Assembly (NCBI GenBank): GCA_900315695.1
Contig: ONAE01000008.1
Location: 29,652 to 93,651, forward strand
DNA length: 64,000 nt
Reading direction: 5' to 3'
DNA from: an uncultured Prevotella sp.
GTDB taxonomy: Bacteria > Bacteroidota > Bacteroidia > Bacteroidales > Bacteroidaceae
A program made the position numbers and the translations under genes. Below are positions 52,003 through 59,664 of the stretch, piece after piece (position 1 is the stretch's first letter; the number at the start of each line of letters is the position of its first letter). The notes under the pieces were generated by a model. It was not told the origin of the DNA and ran no database searches. It worked only from the letters and a program-made list of their open reading frames with translations.

Positions 52003-53496
52003 ATGAAGAGACTTATGTTTGTGGCCATCTGCGCGATGGCGGTAATGGTCAGCTGTAAGAATAAGGGACAGACGGCTCCTGCTGATAGTAAAGATTCCCT
52101 TGAGGCTGTGATTGACAGTATTATTGAGGAGAACGACACCACGCCGTTACCGATGTTCCTGATCGGTAGTGACGATAAGTATATGCACATGCTTTACTGG
52201 GCATATATTGAGGAACCGAAGTTGACCGAAGATAATGCCGAATATGCTGAAGGCATGCACAAACGTTGGGAGCTTCAGGAGATGTTCCGTCGTAATGCAG
52301 CCAAGTACACCAACAAGATCGTAGGTGACAAGATCGTCAAGGTGAAGTACATCGATGAGGTATTGAAAGATCCAGATGGCAACATACCTAGCATCGGTCA
52401 AATTCATGGACGTGGGGAAATACCTTCCCTTTGTGCCCGTTTCGACTATGCTAATCCCAAGGATAAGAATGTGGAAGATCCAAGTTGGGGCCCGGTGATC
52501 GTTACCGACAGCTATCTCAACACCCGTAAACTGTTGTCTCTCAAGTCGTGTGTCAAGGATGATGGATATCCGAAACTTGATGCTGAGATTGTCAAGCAGT
52601 TGGAGAAGGAGTATGGCATGAAGGCTAGGACCTCTTCAAAGATTTCCATCATCGACAACCGTTATGTTCATGCTACGGTGGAGTTTGAGGGCGAGTATAA
52701 GAAGGCGCCAAAGGATCCTGATGATGAAGATCGTAAGTTTGCCCTCGCCGTTGAGTTGCTGATTGACAGTGCCAAAGTCTATAAACTTGAGAAGCTGGGT
52801 TATTATTCTCCAGAATATGGCTCAGCATGGAATGCTGATGCCGACGGTTATATCTCCAACGATATTGTTGCAGCTTTTGAAGGCCCAAAGGGACTGGAGC
52901 TCTGCTACACCCATGGTGCCCCTGAAAGTTTCTGTGTTGGTATGATTTATCTGCGAGATGGTAAGCTGATTGAGCATGAGTATGAGATGTTCCAGACTTT
53001 GGTTGATGAGGATGTGCCTGTTTGGAAACGTGATATCGCAGTGATGCGGAAACTCTATGTAGATGATAATCCTCACGAGCGCGAAGATGTGAAATTTACC
53101 AAATATGCGCATTTCTATCTCGACTACGACCATGAGTGGCTGTGGCTGCGCGACCAGAAAGATGAGGATGGCGCATTCTTCGTGAAGAAGGACGGTAAGT
53201 TCACGTTTATAGCTGCTGAGACGGCTAAGATGAAACCTGCTCAGGCAAAGAATGGTGATGTGAGCTATCTTCGCCTGTCGGGCTCTGCGGGTGGTCCTTC
53301 ACAGTATGTTGAGATCTATGCGTTTAAGAATGGTAAGCTTATAGAGACTTTCACAGCCCTTCTCGTGGCTGGTGAAGTTGATGGGTGCTCGCTCAATGGT
53401 CGTGATGTCAGTGTGGAGGCAGGTCAGGCCTATCTTGCAAAACAGCCCAAGTTCGAAGAGCTGCCTGGCTATTTCAAGGATATCGAAGAAAATTAA
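52003..53496 (+). CDS. Large lipoprotein of unknown function, last gene of the TMEM43 operon
   Basis: 497 aa from ATG 52003. Lipoprotein signal MKRLMFVAICAMAVMVSC. No known domain is recognised. Visible segments include an N-terminal acidic linker, a mixed alpha/beta middle (GRGEIPSLCARFDYANP, KLLSLKSCVKDDGYP), and a C-terminal third with aromatic strands (HFYLDYDHEWLWLRDQKDE). It lies in the tail of the operon and is followed by a terminator. It might be an outer-membrane partner of the upstream lipoproteins. Confidence 0.72.
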   Translation: MKRLMFVAICAMAVMVSCKNKGQTAPADSKDSLEAVIDSIIEENDTTPLPMFLIGSDDKYMHMLYWAYIEEPKLTEDNAEYAEGMHKRWELQEMFRRNAAKYTNKIVGDKIVKVKYIDEVLKDPDGNIPSIGQIHGRGEIPSLCARFDYANPKDKNVEDPSWGPVIVTDSYLNTRKLLSLKSCVKDDGYPKLDAEIVKQLEKEYGMKARTSSKISIIDNRYVHATVEFEGEYKKAPKDPDDEDRKFALAVELLIDSAKVYKLEKLGYYSPEYGSAWNADADGYISNDIVAAFEGPKGLELCYTHGAPESFCVGMIYLRDGKLIEHEYEMFQTLVDEDVPVWKRDIAVMRKLYVDDNPHEREDVKFTKYAHFYLDYDHEWLWLRDQKDEDGAFFVKKDGKFTFIAAETAKMKPAQAKNGDVSYLRLSGSAGGPSQYVEIYAFKNGKLIETFTALLVAGEVDGCSLNGRDVSVEAGQAYLAKQPKFEELPGYFKDIEEN

Positions 53497-53517
53497 ACGC
53501 AGGTAATTGCTTAAAAA

Positions 53518-53550
53518 ATGGCAAAACATCATGCTTTTGCCATTTTTTTT
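53518..53550 (+). terminator. Rho-independent terminator of the TMEM43 operon
   Basis: ATGGCAAAA (53518-53526) pairs perfectly with TTTTGCCAT (53535-53543) around an 8-nt loop, followed by seven more T. It is 22 bp after the stop. Confidence 0.88.
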
Positions 53551-53551
53551 G

Positions 53552-53559
53552 TATCTTTG
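53552..53559 (+). promoter_or_regulatory. Promoter -7 element TATCTTTG for the MFS gene
   Basis: TATCTTTG follows the terminator T-run directly and lies 27 bp before the ATG at 53587. A correctly spaced TTTG box is not seen. Confidence 0.6.
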
Positions 53560-53586
53560 CGGCGTTCTTTTGAAATCATATTAGAT

Positions 53587-55041
53587 ATGACACCAGTACA
53601 AACTTCAAAAATGTCCAATTTCCGTTGGGTCATCTGTGCGTTGCTCTTCCTGGCAACCACAGTTAACTATATGGATCGTCAGGTCTTGTCACTCACTTGG
53701 AAAGATTTCATTGCCGTTGATTTCCATTGGACGGATGCTGACTATGGCTTTATCACCGGTATGTTCTCGCTGTTTTATGCCATCGCCAACCTCTTCGCCG
53801 GTAAGTTCATCGATTGGATGGGTACTAAAAAGGGATACTTGATTGCCATCTTCGTGTGGTCAACGGGTGCCGTTCTGCATGCTGGCTGCGGCTGGGCTAC
53901 GATGGCTATCGAGAACTACGATTCTATTGAGACACTGCGATTGGTGCAGGCAGGTAGCGATGCTGCTGTAGCGGTAGCCACCGTATCGGTATGGCTCTTC
54001 CTGAGCTGTCGTCTGTTGCTGGCTGTTGGTGAGGCGGGTAACTTCCCTGCTGCCATCAAGGCTACTGCCGAGTATTTCCCTGCCAAGGATCGTGCTTTCT
54101 CTACCTCTATCTTCAACAGTGGTGCTTCTGTGGGTGCGCTGGCAGCTCCTGCCACCATACCCCTGCTGGCTCGTGCATGGGGCTGGGAGATGGCCTTTAT
54201 CATCATCGGTGTGCTAGGTTATGTATGGATGGGCTTGTGGGTATGGCTCTATGACAAACCCCGTAGTAACAAGCGTGTGAACCAGGCAGAACTCAACTAT
54301 ATCGAACAGGATGTGGATCTGGCAGAGGTGCAGGATCGTGAGAAGGATACCGAAGAGAAAGCCATTCCGTTCCTGAAATGTTTCACCTTTAAGCAGACGT
54401 GGGCTTTCCTTGTGGGTAAGCTGATGACGGATGGTGTGTGGTGGTTCTTCCTGTTTTGGGCACCTGCCTACTTCTCCGACCAGTATGGATACACCTCTGA
54501 TTCTACCATGGGTATCCTGCTCATTTTCACGCTCTATTTCATCGTAACGGTACTCAGTATCGGTGGTGGCTACCTGCCAAAGTACTTCGTAGAGAAGCGG
54601 GGCATGAATCCCTATCTGGGTCGTATGCGTGCGATGCTCATCTTCGCCTGCCTACCGCTGTTAGGACTCTTTGCACAGCCTCTTGGAGCTTATAGTGCCT
54701 GGTGGCCTGCTATCCTCATCGGACTCCTCGGAGCTGGTCATCAGGCTTGGAGTGCCAACCTCTATTCCACAATCGGTGATATGTTCCCCAAGAGCACCAT
54801 CGGTACGATTGTTGGACTGGGCACCATGACAGGTGGCTTCGGCTCTATGGCTATCAATATGGGTTCTGGTCAGTTCTTCACTTGGGCTGCTGCCCAGGGA
54901 AGTGCTTTCGAGTTCTTTGGATTTGAAGGTAAGCCCGCTGCCTACATGGTGGTGTTCTGTATCTGTGCCGTGGCCTATCTCATCGGCTGGTGCATCATGA
55001 AGAGTCTGGTGCCTAAGTACAAACCCATCGTGGTGGAGTAA
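53587..55041 (+). CDS. MFS transporter, anion:cation symporter (ACS) type
   Basis: 484 aa from ATG 53587; the frame upstream runs through the promoter and terminator. Twelve hydrophobic segments. The N-terminus NFRWVICALLFLATTVNYMDRQVLSL is typical of the hexuronate/glucarate/phthalate branch (ACS family), as is GEAGNFPAAIKATAEYFP in the fourth-fifth helices. It probably imports a sugar acid such as galacturonate or glucuronate with protons or sodium. No sugar-acid enzyme is adjacent, so the substrate is a guess from the family. Confidence 0.88.
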   Translation: MTPVQTSKMSNFRWVICALLFLATTVNYMDRQVLSLTWKDFIAVDFHWTDADYGFITGMFSLFYAIANLFAGKFIDWMGTKKGYLIAIFVWSTGAVLHAGCGWATMAIENYDSIETLRLVQAGSDAAVAVATVSVWLFLSCRLLLAVGEAGNFPAAIKATAEYFPAKDRAFSTSIFNSGASVGALAAPATIPLLARAWGWEMAFIIIGVLGYVWMGLWVWLYDKPRSNKRVNQAELNYIEQDVDLAEVQDREKDTEEKAIPFLKCFTFKQTWAFLVGKLMTDGVWWFFLFWAPAYFSDQYGYTSDSTMGILLIFTLYFIVTVLSIGGGYLPKYFVEKRGMNPYLGRMRAMLIFACLPLLGLFAQPLGAYSAWWPAILIGLLGAGHQAWSANLYSTIGDMFPKSTIGTIVGLGTMTGGFGSMAINMGSGQFFTWAAAQGSAFEFFGFEGKPAAYMVVFCICAVAYLIGWCIMKSLVPKYKPIVVE

Positions 55042-55091
55042 GATTAAATCATTCTCTTTTTAACGTTTCTCTGGGCAAGATACTGTGTCAG

Positions 55092-55832
55092 TCAGAGAAA
55101 CCCTTGGCGCTTCAGTGTTTCAAGCAGACCAACTGACATCGCTTCGTTGTCCTTCTTCGTATAGCGGATGTCGGTGAAGATCTGTGCGAGCGTCTCTTTC
55201 TGGTTGATCTCGCAGAAATGGCGGTTCTCGGGCAGGGATTCCTTCTCTTGATAGTAAGTGTCGATGTCGGCAGGTGTGTAGTCCTTGTAAGTCTCGCTGT
55301 GCACAAACGAGGCGTTGGGCAGACGGTCGGAGAGGGGAGGCTCTTCTGCTGGCCAGCCAACGGTAAGTGTGGCTACAGGCATCACAAGTTGTGGGAGTCT
55401 CAGCGTGTCGATGATCATCTGGGGCATATAGACGGTGGTGCCAAGATAGCAGTAGCCAAGTCCCTCCTCGTCCATAAGGTTGCAGAGCGTCTGGGTGAAC
55501 AGCAGTGCATCGGTAGTCGCATTGATGAACGACAGGAAGTTGTCGTAGCCGGGATTGGCCATGCGGTTTCGTGCCCATGTGCTGGTACGGTTGAAGTCTG
55601 CACAGATGGTTAGTACAACGGGAGCCTGCTTCACCATCGGTTGGTTGAAATGAGCAGGCGAGAGTTTCTCTTTCATCTTTTCCGAACGGGTGACAACAAC
55701 ACTGTAAAGTTGCAGATTACCCATCGTCTGCGTGCGTGCTGCCTCTGAAAACAAACGGTTTAGCAAGTCTTCGCTGACTTCACGGTCAGCATATTTTCGG
55801 ATAGTTCTTCTTGTGGATATTGTTTTCATCAT
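55092..55832 (-). CDS. Nitroreductase family FMN oxidoreductase
   Basis: 246 aa from the first of two adjacent ATGs (55832 or 55829). The N-terminus ISTRRTIRKYADREV is the FMN-binding motif. QTMGNLQLYSVVVT and EEGLGYCYLGTTVYMP are in the usual positions, and the C-terminal part is longer than in minimal nitroreductases. These enzymes use NAD(P)H to reduce nitro groups, quinones or flavins. The longer frame reaching 56159 crosses the divergent promoters and gene and is rejected. It converges with the MFS gene. Confidence 0.88.
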   Translation of the reverse strand: MMKTISTRRTIRKYADREVSEDLLNRLFSEAARTQTMGNLQLYSVVVTRSEKMKEKLSPAHFNQPMVKQAPVVLTICADFNRTSTWARNRMANPGYDNFLSFINATTDALLFTQTLCNLMDEEGLGYCYLGTTVYMPQMIIDTLRLPQLVMPVATLTVGWPAEEPPLSDRLPNASFVHSETYKDYTPADIDTYYQEKESLPENRHFCEINQKETLAQIFTDIRYTKKDNEAMSVGLLETLKRQGFL

Positions 55833-55850
55833 TGAATCATTATTTTGCTG

Positions 55851-55858
55851 CAAAGGTA
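55851..55858 (-). promoter_or_regulatory. Promoter -7 element TACCTTTG for the nitroreductase gene
   Basis: The minus-strand TACCTTTG lies 18 bp before the first ATG. The hairpin-like inverted repeat 55861-55887 occupies its upstream side, in the region where a -33 box would be. Confidence 0.6.
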
Positions 55859-55860
55859 TG

Positions 55861-55887
55861 AAAAGTTTTCCAAAACGGGAAACTTTT
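55861..55887. promoter_or_regulatory. Inverted repeat between divergent genes (candidate operator)
   Basis: AAAAGTTTTCC (55861-55871) is matched by GGGAAACTTTT (55877-55887) with one wobble position and a 5-bp centre. It lies between the nitroreductase promoter and the promoter of the ribonucleotide reductase fragment. Confidence 0.4.
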
Positions 55888-55908
55888 AACATTTTAAGTG
55901 AGGCAAAA

Positions 55909-55939
55909 TTTGCTAATTCGGGAAATCTTTGTATCTTTG
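55909..55939 (+). promoter_or_regulatory. Promoter TTTG-N19-TATCTTTG for the orphan NrdJ-tail gene
   Basis: TTTG at 55909-55912 and TATCTTTG at 55932-55939 with a 19-bp spacer is a full consensus match. The ATG at 55960 follows 20 bp later, so this short gene has a dedicated promoter. Confidence 0.75.
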
Positions 55940-55959
55940 CATCCAGAAAAATCAATCGG

Positions 55960-56577
55960 ATGATGGAAGATGATATTCGTAAAGAGACATTGAAGCGCGT
56001 GGCCCATGAGTTGGCTGTGGCTGGACAGAAACAGAATGCCCCTCTAAATGAAGAGCAGATTGTGGCGCTGTTAGAACAACGGCTGATGACGGTAATCCCC
56101 GAAGTAACTGAGGTACGACCGCAGGTCTTGGAGTGCGATGTAGTACGTTTCCAGAACAATAAGGAGAAATGGGTGGCACTTGTAGGCTTGTTGGATGGTT
56201 ATCCCTATGAGATATTTACTGGTCTTCAGGACGATGAGGAAGGAATCATGTTGCCCAAAACGGTGACACATGGTAAGATCATCAAGCAGGTGAACCCCGA
56301 CGGCACGAAACGTTACGACTTCCAGTTTGAGAATAAACGTGGTTACAAGACCACTGTTGAAGGACTTTCTGAAAAGTTTAATCCCGAATACTGGAACTAT
56401 GCGAAGCTGATCTCTGGGGTACTTCGCTATCGTATGCCGTTGGAGCATGTGATTAAACTAGTGGCTTCCCTCTCGTTGAAGGATGAGAGTATCAACACCT
56501 GGAAGACGGGTGTTGAGCGTGCCTTGAAAAAATATATCCCTGGTGGTGAAGAAGAAGTGAAAGGTGAAGCAGACTGA
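55960..56577 (+). CDS. Stand-alone C-terminal domain of class II (B12-dependent) ribonucleotide reductase
   Basis: 205 aa; starts at one of two adjacent ATGs (55960 or 55963) after a full promoter. Residues about 55-200 (VVRFQNNKEKWVALVGLLDG, PYEIFTGLQDDEEGI, FQFENKRGYKTTVEGL, WNYAKLISGVLRYRMPLEHV) match the C-terminal part of Bacteroidota NrdJ, a TSCPD-type region located after the catalytic barrel. The ten-stranded barrel, its active-site cysteines and the final Cys-rich tail are all absent. The first 50 residues are a helical, charged segment. It cannot reduce ribonucleotides alone. It may be a regulator or partner of the full enzyme, or a captured fragment. folB overlaps its 3' end. Confidence 0.75.
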   Translation: MMEDDIRKETLKRVAHELAVAGQKQNAPLNEEQIVALLEQRLMTVIPEVTEVRPQVLECDVVRFQNNKEKWVALVGLLDGYPYEIFTGLQDDEEGIMLPKTVTHGKIIKQVNPDGTKRYDFQFENKRGYKTTVEGLSEKFNPEYWNYAKLISGVLRYRMPLEHVIKLVASLSLKDESINTWKTGVERALKKYIPGGEEEVKGEAD

Positions 56578-56944
56578 AGGATATGTCTTTTTGAAGGATG
56601 TGCGTTTCCATGCCTTTCATGGGGTGATGCCTCAGGAGAGAAAGGTGGGAGCCGACTTCCTCGTCAACCTGCGTATCGGTTATCCTATTGAAAGGGCGAT
56701 GGAGACTGACGAGGTGGGCGATACCCTCAATTATGCTGAGGTCTATGCTCTTGTAGCAGAAGAAATGAAACAGCCTTCCAAGTTGCTCGAACATGTGGCC
56801 GGACGCATTGTGCGGAGCATCTGCTTGCATTTCCCCTTGGCGACGTCAATAGACTTAACACTGATGAAGCAAAATCCCCCGATGGGAGCAGATGCCGAAG
56901 GAGCTGGCGTGGAAATACACTTAATAAATGATAAAAGTGTATAA
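56564..56944 (+). CDS. folB: Dihydroneopterin aldolase
   Basis: 126 aa from GTG 56564, overlapping the previous gene by 14 nt; no ATG in frame precedes the conserved start. Motifs LKDVRFHAFHGVMPQERKVG, TLNYAEVYALVAEEM (with the catalytic/ligand Glu region), and KLLEHVAGRIV are typical. It cleaves dihydroneopterin to the pterin substrate of HPPK in folate synthesis; the folK gene is about 19 kb away. Confidence 0.9.
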   Translation: MKQTEGYVFLKDVRFHAFHGVMPQERKVGADFLVNLRIGYPIERAMETDEVGDTLNYAEVYALVAEEMKQPSKLLEHVAGRIVRSICLHFPLATSIDLTLMKQNPPMGADAEGAGVEIHLINDKSV

Positions 56945-56973
56945 TAAACGTTGGGATTCTGAAAGATAATGCG

Positions 56974-56981
56974 TAATTTTG
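56974..56981 (+). promoter_or_regulatory. Promoter -7 element TAATTTTG for the amidase gene
   Basis: TAATTTTG followed by CACCG lies 20 bp before the ATG at 57002, with TTGG at 56951-56954 as a partial -33 box (19-bp spacing). Confidence 0.6.
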
Positions 56982-57001
56982 CACCGCTTTTATAATAAGG
57001 T

Positions 57002-58372
57002 ATGTGTAAGAAGATTGTATTATTCCTGATAACGATATGTTGTTTTGTGGTGTCAGCCGATGCTGCAAGCAAGAAATTCACCCTGGTCATAGATGCTGGT
57101 CACGGTGGTCATGATACAGGAGCAGTCGGCGCTATCTCGAAGGAAAAGAACCTGACGCTGAAGTTTGCCTTGGCCTTCGGACGGATGGTAGAGCGTAACT
57201 GTCCCGATGTAAAGGTGATCTATACCCGTAAGAGCGATGTCTTCGTCGAGCTGTATAAACGTGCCGAGATAGCCAACCGCAACAAGGCCGACCTCTTTAT
57301 CTCCGTGCATATCAATGCCTTGCCCAAGGGTAGGGTTGCACGCGGTTTCCAGACCTATACCCTTGGCTCAAGTAAGCGGACGGGAAAGAAAACAGGTGTC
57401 TTCCAGAATCTGGAGGTGGCCAAGCGTGAGAACTCCGTTATCTTCCTGGAGAAGGACTATAAGCAGACCTATCACGGATACGACCCCAACTCGCCTGAAA
57501 GCAACATCATGTTTGAGTTCATTCAGGATAAGAACATGGAGAACAGTGTCGAGCTGGCGAAATATATGCAACGCTATGTGTGTAGGGCGACGGGACGTCA
57601 GGATATGGGTGCCCAGCAGGATAATCTCGCTGTGCTGCGCCTCTCTTCGATGCCTGGCTGTTTGATAGAGCTGGGATTTATCTCTACCCGTGACGAGGAG
57701 AAATACATGAACTCGAAGGCTGCAGAGGAAGCGTATGCCCGTGGCATCTTCAATGCCTTTCTCGCCTATCGGAAAAAGCACGGCGGTAACATCACCATTC
57801 CTTTCCAGGCAGAGCCTGAGGAAAAGAAAATCGTCATCCCGCAGATCGTGCCACAGGAGGAGAAAAAGGAAGAGCCACCCGTGCAGACTGAGACGAAAGA
57901 GCCTCTTGTGGTGCCGGAAGGTATTGATCTGAGTCCTGTGACGGATGTGCCGCAGCCAATGCCTGTGCCTGAGGAAATTCCTCAGCCAGTTCAGCCCGTA
58001 CAGGAGACTCAGCCCGTTCAGCCTGTGGTGGAACAACCTGTGGTGGAGCAACCCGTGCCCGAGGCAATTAAAGCCGAGCCTGTCAAAGCCGCTCCCAAAC
58101 CTGCAGTACTAATCTTTAAGGTGCAGATCTTTGCCAACTCAGTGAAGTTGAAGCCCACCGATGCCCGATTAAAGAAGCATCGTGAGGCGACGTACTATCA
58201 AGAGGGTGGTATGTACAAATACACCATTGGCGCGTCGGAGGATTATAATGCCATCAACCGTCTTCGTAAAGAGCTGCTTTCCGACTTCCCTGAGGCCTTT
58301 GTCATCGCCTTTAAGGATGGAAGCAGAATGAATATCCTAGAAGCAATCAAGGAATTCAAATCGAACAAATAA
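57002..58372 (+). CDS. N-acetylmuramoyl-L-alanine amidase with Pro-rich linker and SPOR-like tail
   Basis: 456 aa. Signal peptide IVLFLITICCFVVSADA. Amidase_3 domain about 25-255: zinc ligands in IDAGHGGHDTGA, the Glu in KEKNLTLKFA, and His in ISVHINALP, with catalytic LIELGFIST. Residues about 290-360 are a Pro/Gln/Val-rich linker with near-repeats (QPVQPVQETQPVQPVVEQP). The end (VLIFKVQIFANSVKLKP... to the C-terminus) resembles a SPOR-type septal peptidoglycan-binding domain. It cuts stem peptides during cell separation. It lies 12 bp before the MCE gene. Confidence 0.88.
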   Translation: MCKKIVLFLITICCFVVSADAASKKFTLVIDAGHGGHDTGAVGAISKEKNLTLKFALAFGRMVERNCPDVKVIYTRKSDVFVELYKRAEIANRNKADLFISVHINALPKGRVARGFQTYTLGSSKRTGKKTGVFQNLEVAKRENSVIFLEKDYKQTYHGYDPNSPESNIMFEFIQDKNMENSVELAKYMQRYVCRATGRQDMGAQQDNLAVLRLSSMPGCLIELGFISTRDEEKYMNSKAAEEAYARGIFNAFLAYRKKHGGNITIPFQAEPEEKKIVIPQIVPQEEKKEEPPVQTETKEPLVVPEGIDLSPVTDVPQPMPVPEEIPQPVQPVQETQPVQPVVEQPVVEQPVPEAIKAEPVKAAPKPAVLIFKVQIFANSVKLKPTDARLKKHREATYYQEGGMYKYTIGASEDYNAINRLRKELLSDFPEAFVIAFKDGSRMNILEAIKEFKSNK

Positions 58373-58384
58373 GTTAAGAGATAT

Positions 58385-59287
58385 ATGAATAAGTTTAGCA
58401 AGGAAATCCAGATAGGGCTTGTGGCCATCATAGGAGTTGTGTTGCTGTATTTCGGCCTCAAGTTCCTTAAAGGTCTGACCGTGTTCTCATCAGATAGCAA
58501 TTATTATGTGAAGTTTGATAATATCACCGGCCTCTCAGCCTCAAGTCCCGTCTATGCCAACGGCTTCAGGGTTGGAGTCGTGGAGGATATTATCTACAAC
58601 TACGATCAGCAGGACCAGATAGTGGCTGTGGTAGGTCTAAATAAAGAGATGCGTCTCCCCAAAGGTAGTACGGCAGTGATTTCCAGCGATTTGTTGGGTA
58701 ACATCAAACTTGAGTTGGTATTAGGCCCGAACCCTGTTGATCTGGTGGCTCCTGGCGATACGATTACAGGAGGCTTACAAAAGGGCGTGATGGGCATGGC
58801 TGCAAGTATGGTTCCTCAGATTCAGGCCATGTTGCCAAAACTCGACTCTATCCTTGCCAATGTCAATATGCTCTTGTCAGACCCTGCCTTGAGAAACTCC
58901 CTGCATCATGTCGATGATATAACCGCCAACTTGTCGAAGGCATCGAATGATCTGACTGCCATGACGGCCAGTTTGAACAAGCAAATGCCGTCGATGCTGA
59001 AAAATGCCGATGGGATGCTTGCCAATGCCAATGATTTGACCCGTAATCTGAACGAACTCGACATTGCTACCACGATGGCAAAGGTTAACAACACTCTTCA
59101 GAATGTGGAGGAGATGACAGCTAAGTTGAACAGTAATGAAGGTACACTTGGACTGCTGATGCGCGATCCGGATTTGTATAACAATCTGAATTCTATGATG
59201 ATGCATGCCGACTCGCTGGTAATCGATTTGAAACAACACCCCAAGCGCTACGTTCATTTCTCGGTTTTTGGCAAAAAAGATAAGTAA
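58385..59287 (+). CDS. MlaD family (MCE domain) protein
   Basis: 300 aa. N-terminal transmembrane anchor IGLVAIIGVVLLYFGLKFL, then the MCE domain (YYVKFDNITGLSASSPVYANGFRVG, residues about 38-120), and a long helical C-terminus with repeated A/N/L heptads (NADGMLANANDLTRNLNELD) that may form a channel through the periplasm. MCE proteins carry phospholipids between membranes. The other Mla genes are not in the window. Confidence 0.9.
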   Translation: MNKFSKEIQIGLVAIIGVVLLYFGLKFLKGLTVFSSDSNYYVKFDNITGLSASSPVYANGFRVGVVEDIIYNYDQQDQIVAVVGLNKEMRLPKGSTAVISSDLLGNIKLELVLGPNPVDLVAPGDTITGGLQKGVMGMAASMVPQIQAMLPKLDSILANVNMLLSDPALRNSLHHVDDITANLSKASNDLTAMTASLNKQMPSMLKNADGMLANANDLTRNLNELDIATTMAKVNNTLQNVEEMTAKLNSNEGTLGLLMRDPDLYNNLNSMMMHADSLVIDLKQHPKRYVHFSVFGKKDK

Positions 59288-59664
59288 TTTAGAATTTGTC
59301 TAAATAATAAGACATCGCTCAAAAATGTGTCAGATGGTACATGAATTCCCTAAGATAGCCTGTAAATAAAGGGGTTTTGAGCGTTTTCTAAGAAAGCCTC
59401 AAATGAAAAGATATCAGCTGTAAATGCCTGTTTCTCGGGGATTTGAATTATGCAAGAGGGGGGGGAGTTGTATTGGTTCGTGAAACAATCTAACTGCCAC
59501 AATTTTAGGAAGTTGAAAACAATTGTACACACAACACTGATTTCTTGACATTTGCATGAATAAAAAAAAACGCTTACCTTTGCACTCACAATTATCAACT
59601 CTACAAGCCTAAGTCTTGTACCAACATTTAATAATAAAAAGAACATAATAATAATAACCGCTGA
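59288..59664. other. 377-bp intergenic region upstream of dnaA
   Basis: It contains the dnaA promoter at 59551-59582. Further left, a 9-bp inverted repeat CGCTCAAAA/TTTTGAGCG (59316-59324, 59375-59383) flanks about 50 bp, and near-repeats TAAGATAGCCT/TAAGAAAGCCT occur. A single TTATCAACT at 59593 resembles a DnaA box, but no cluster is seen. No gene is supported. Confidence 0.5.
59551..59582 (+). promoter_or_regulatory. Promoter TTTG-N20-TACCTTTG for dnaA
   Basis: TTTG at 59551-59554 and TACCTTTG at 59575-59582, spacing 20 bp, a full consensus match. The leader to the ATG at 59665 is about 77 nt. Confidence 0.78.

Noticed and set aside
53518-53586. Longer N-terminus of the MFS transporter
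   Set aside because: It would begin within the terminator hairpin and the promoter of the gene.
55065-55101. Terminator between the convergent MFS and nitroreductase genes
   Set aside because: GTTTCTCTG/CAGAGAAAC can pair around a 19-nt loop, but there is no T-run on either side and one arm lies in the nitroreductase coding end.
55833-56159. Longer N-terminus of the nitroreductase
   Set aside because: It would read through two promoters and the divergent gene; the FMN motif begins directly after the ATG at 55832/55829.
57368-58051. 227-codon antisense frame in the amidase gene
   Set aside because: It is composed of His/Leu/Arg repeats mirroring the Pro/Gln/Val linker; a coding shadow.
59288-59664. 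oriC at dnaA
   Set aside because: Only one weak DnaA-box-like sequence (TTATCAACT) is seen; no cluster of boxes or AT-rich unwinding repeat is evident.
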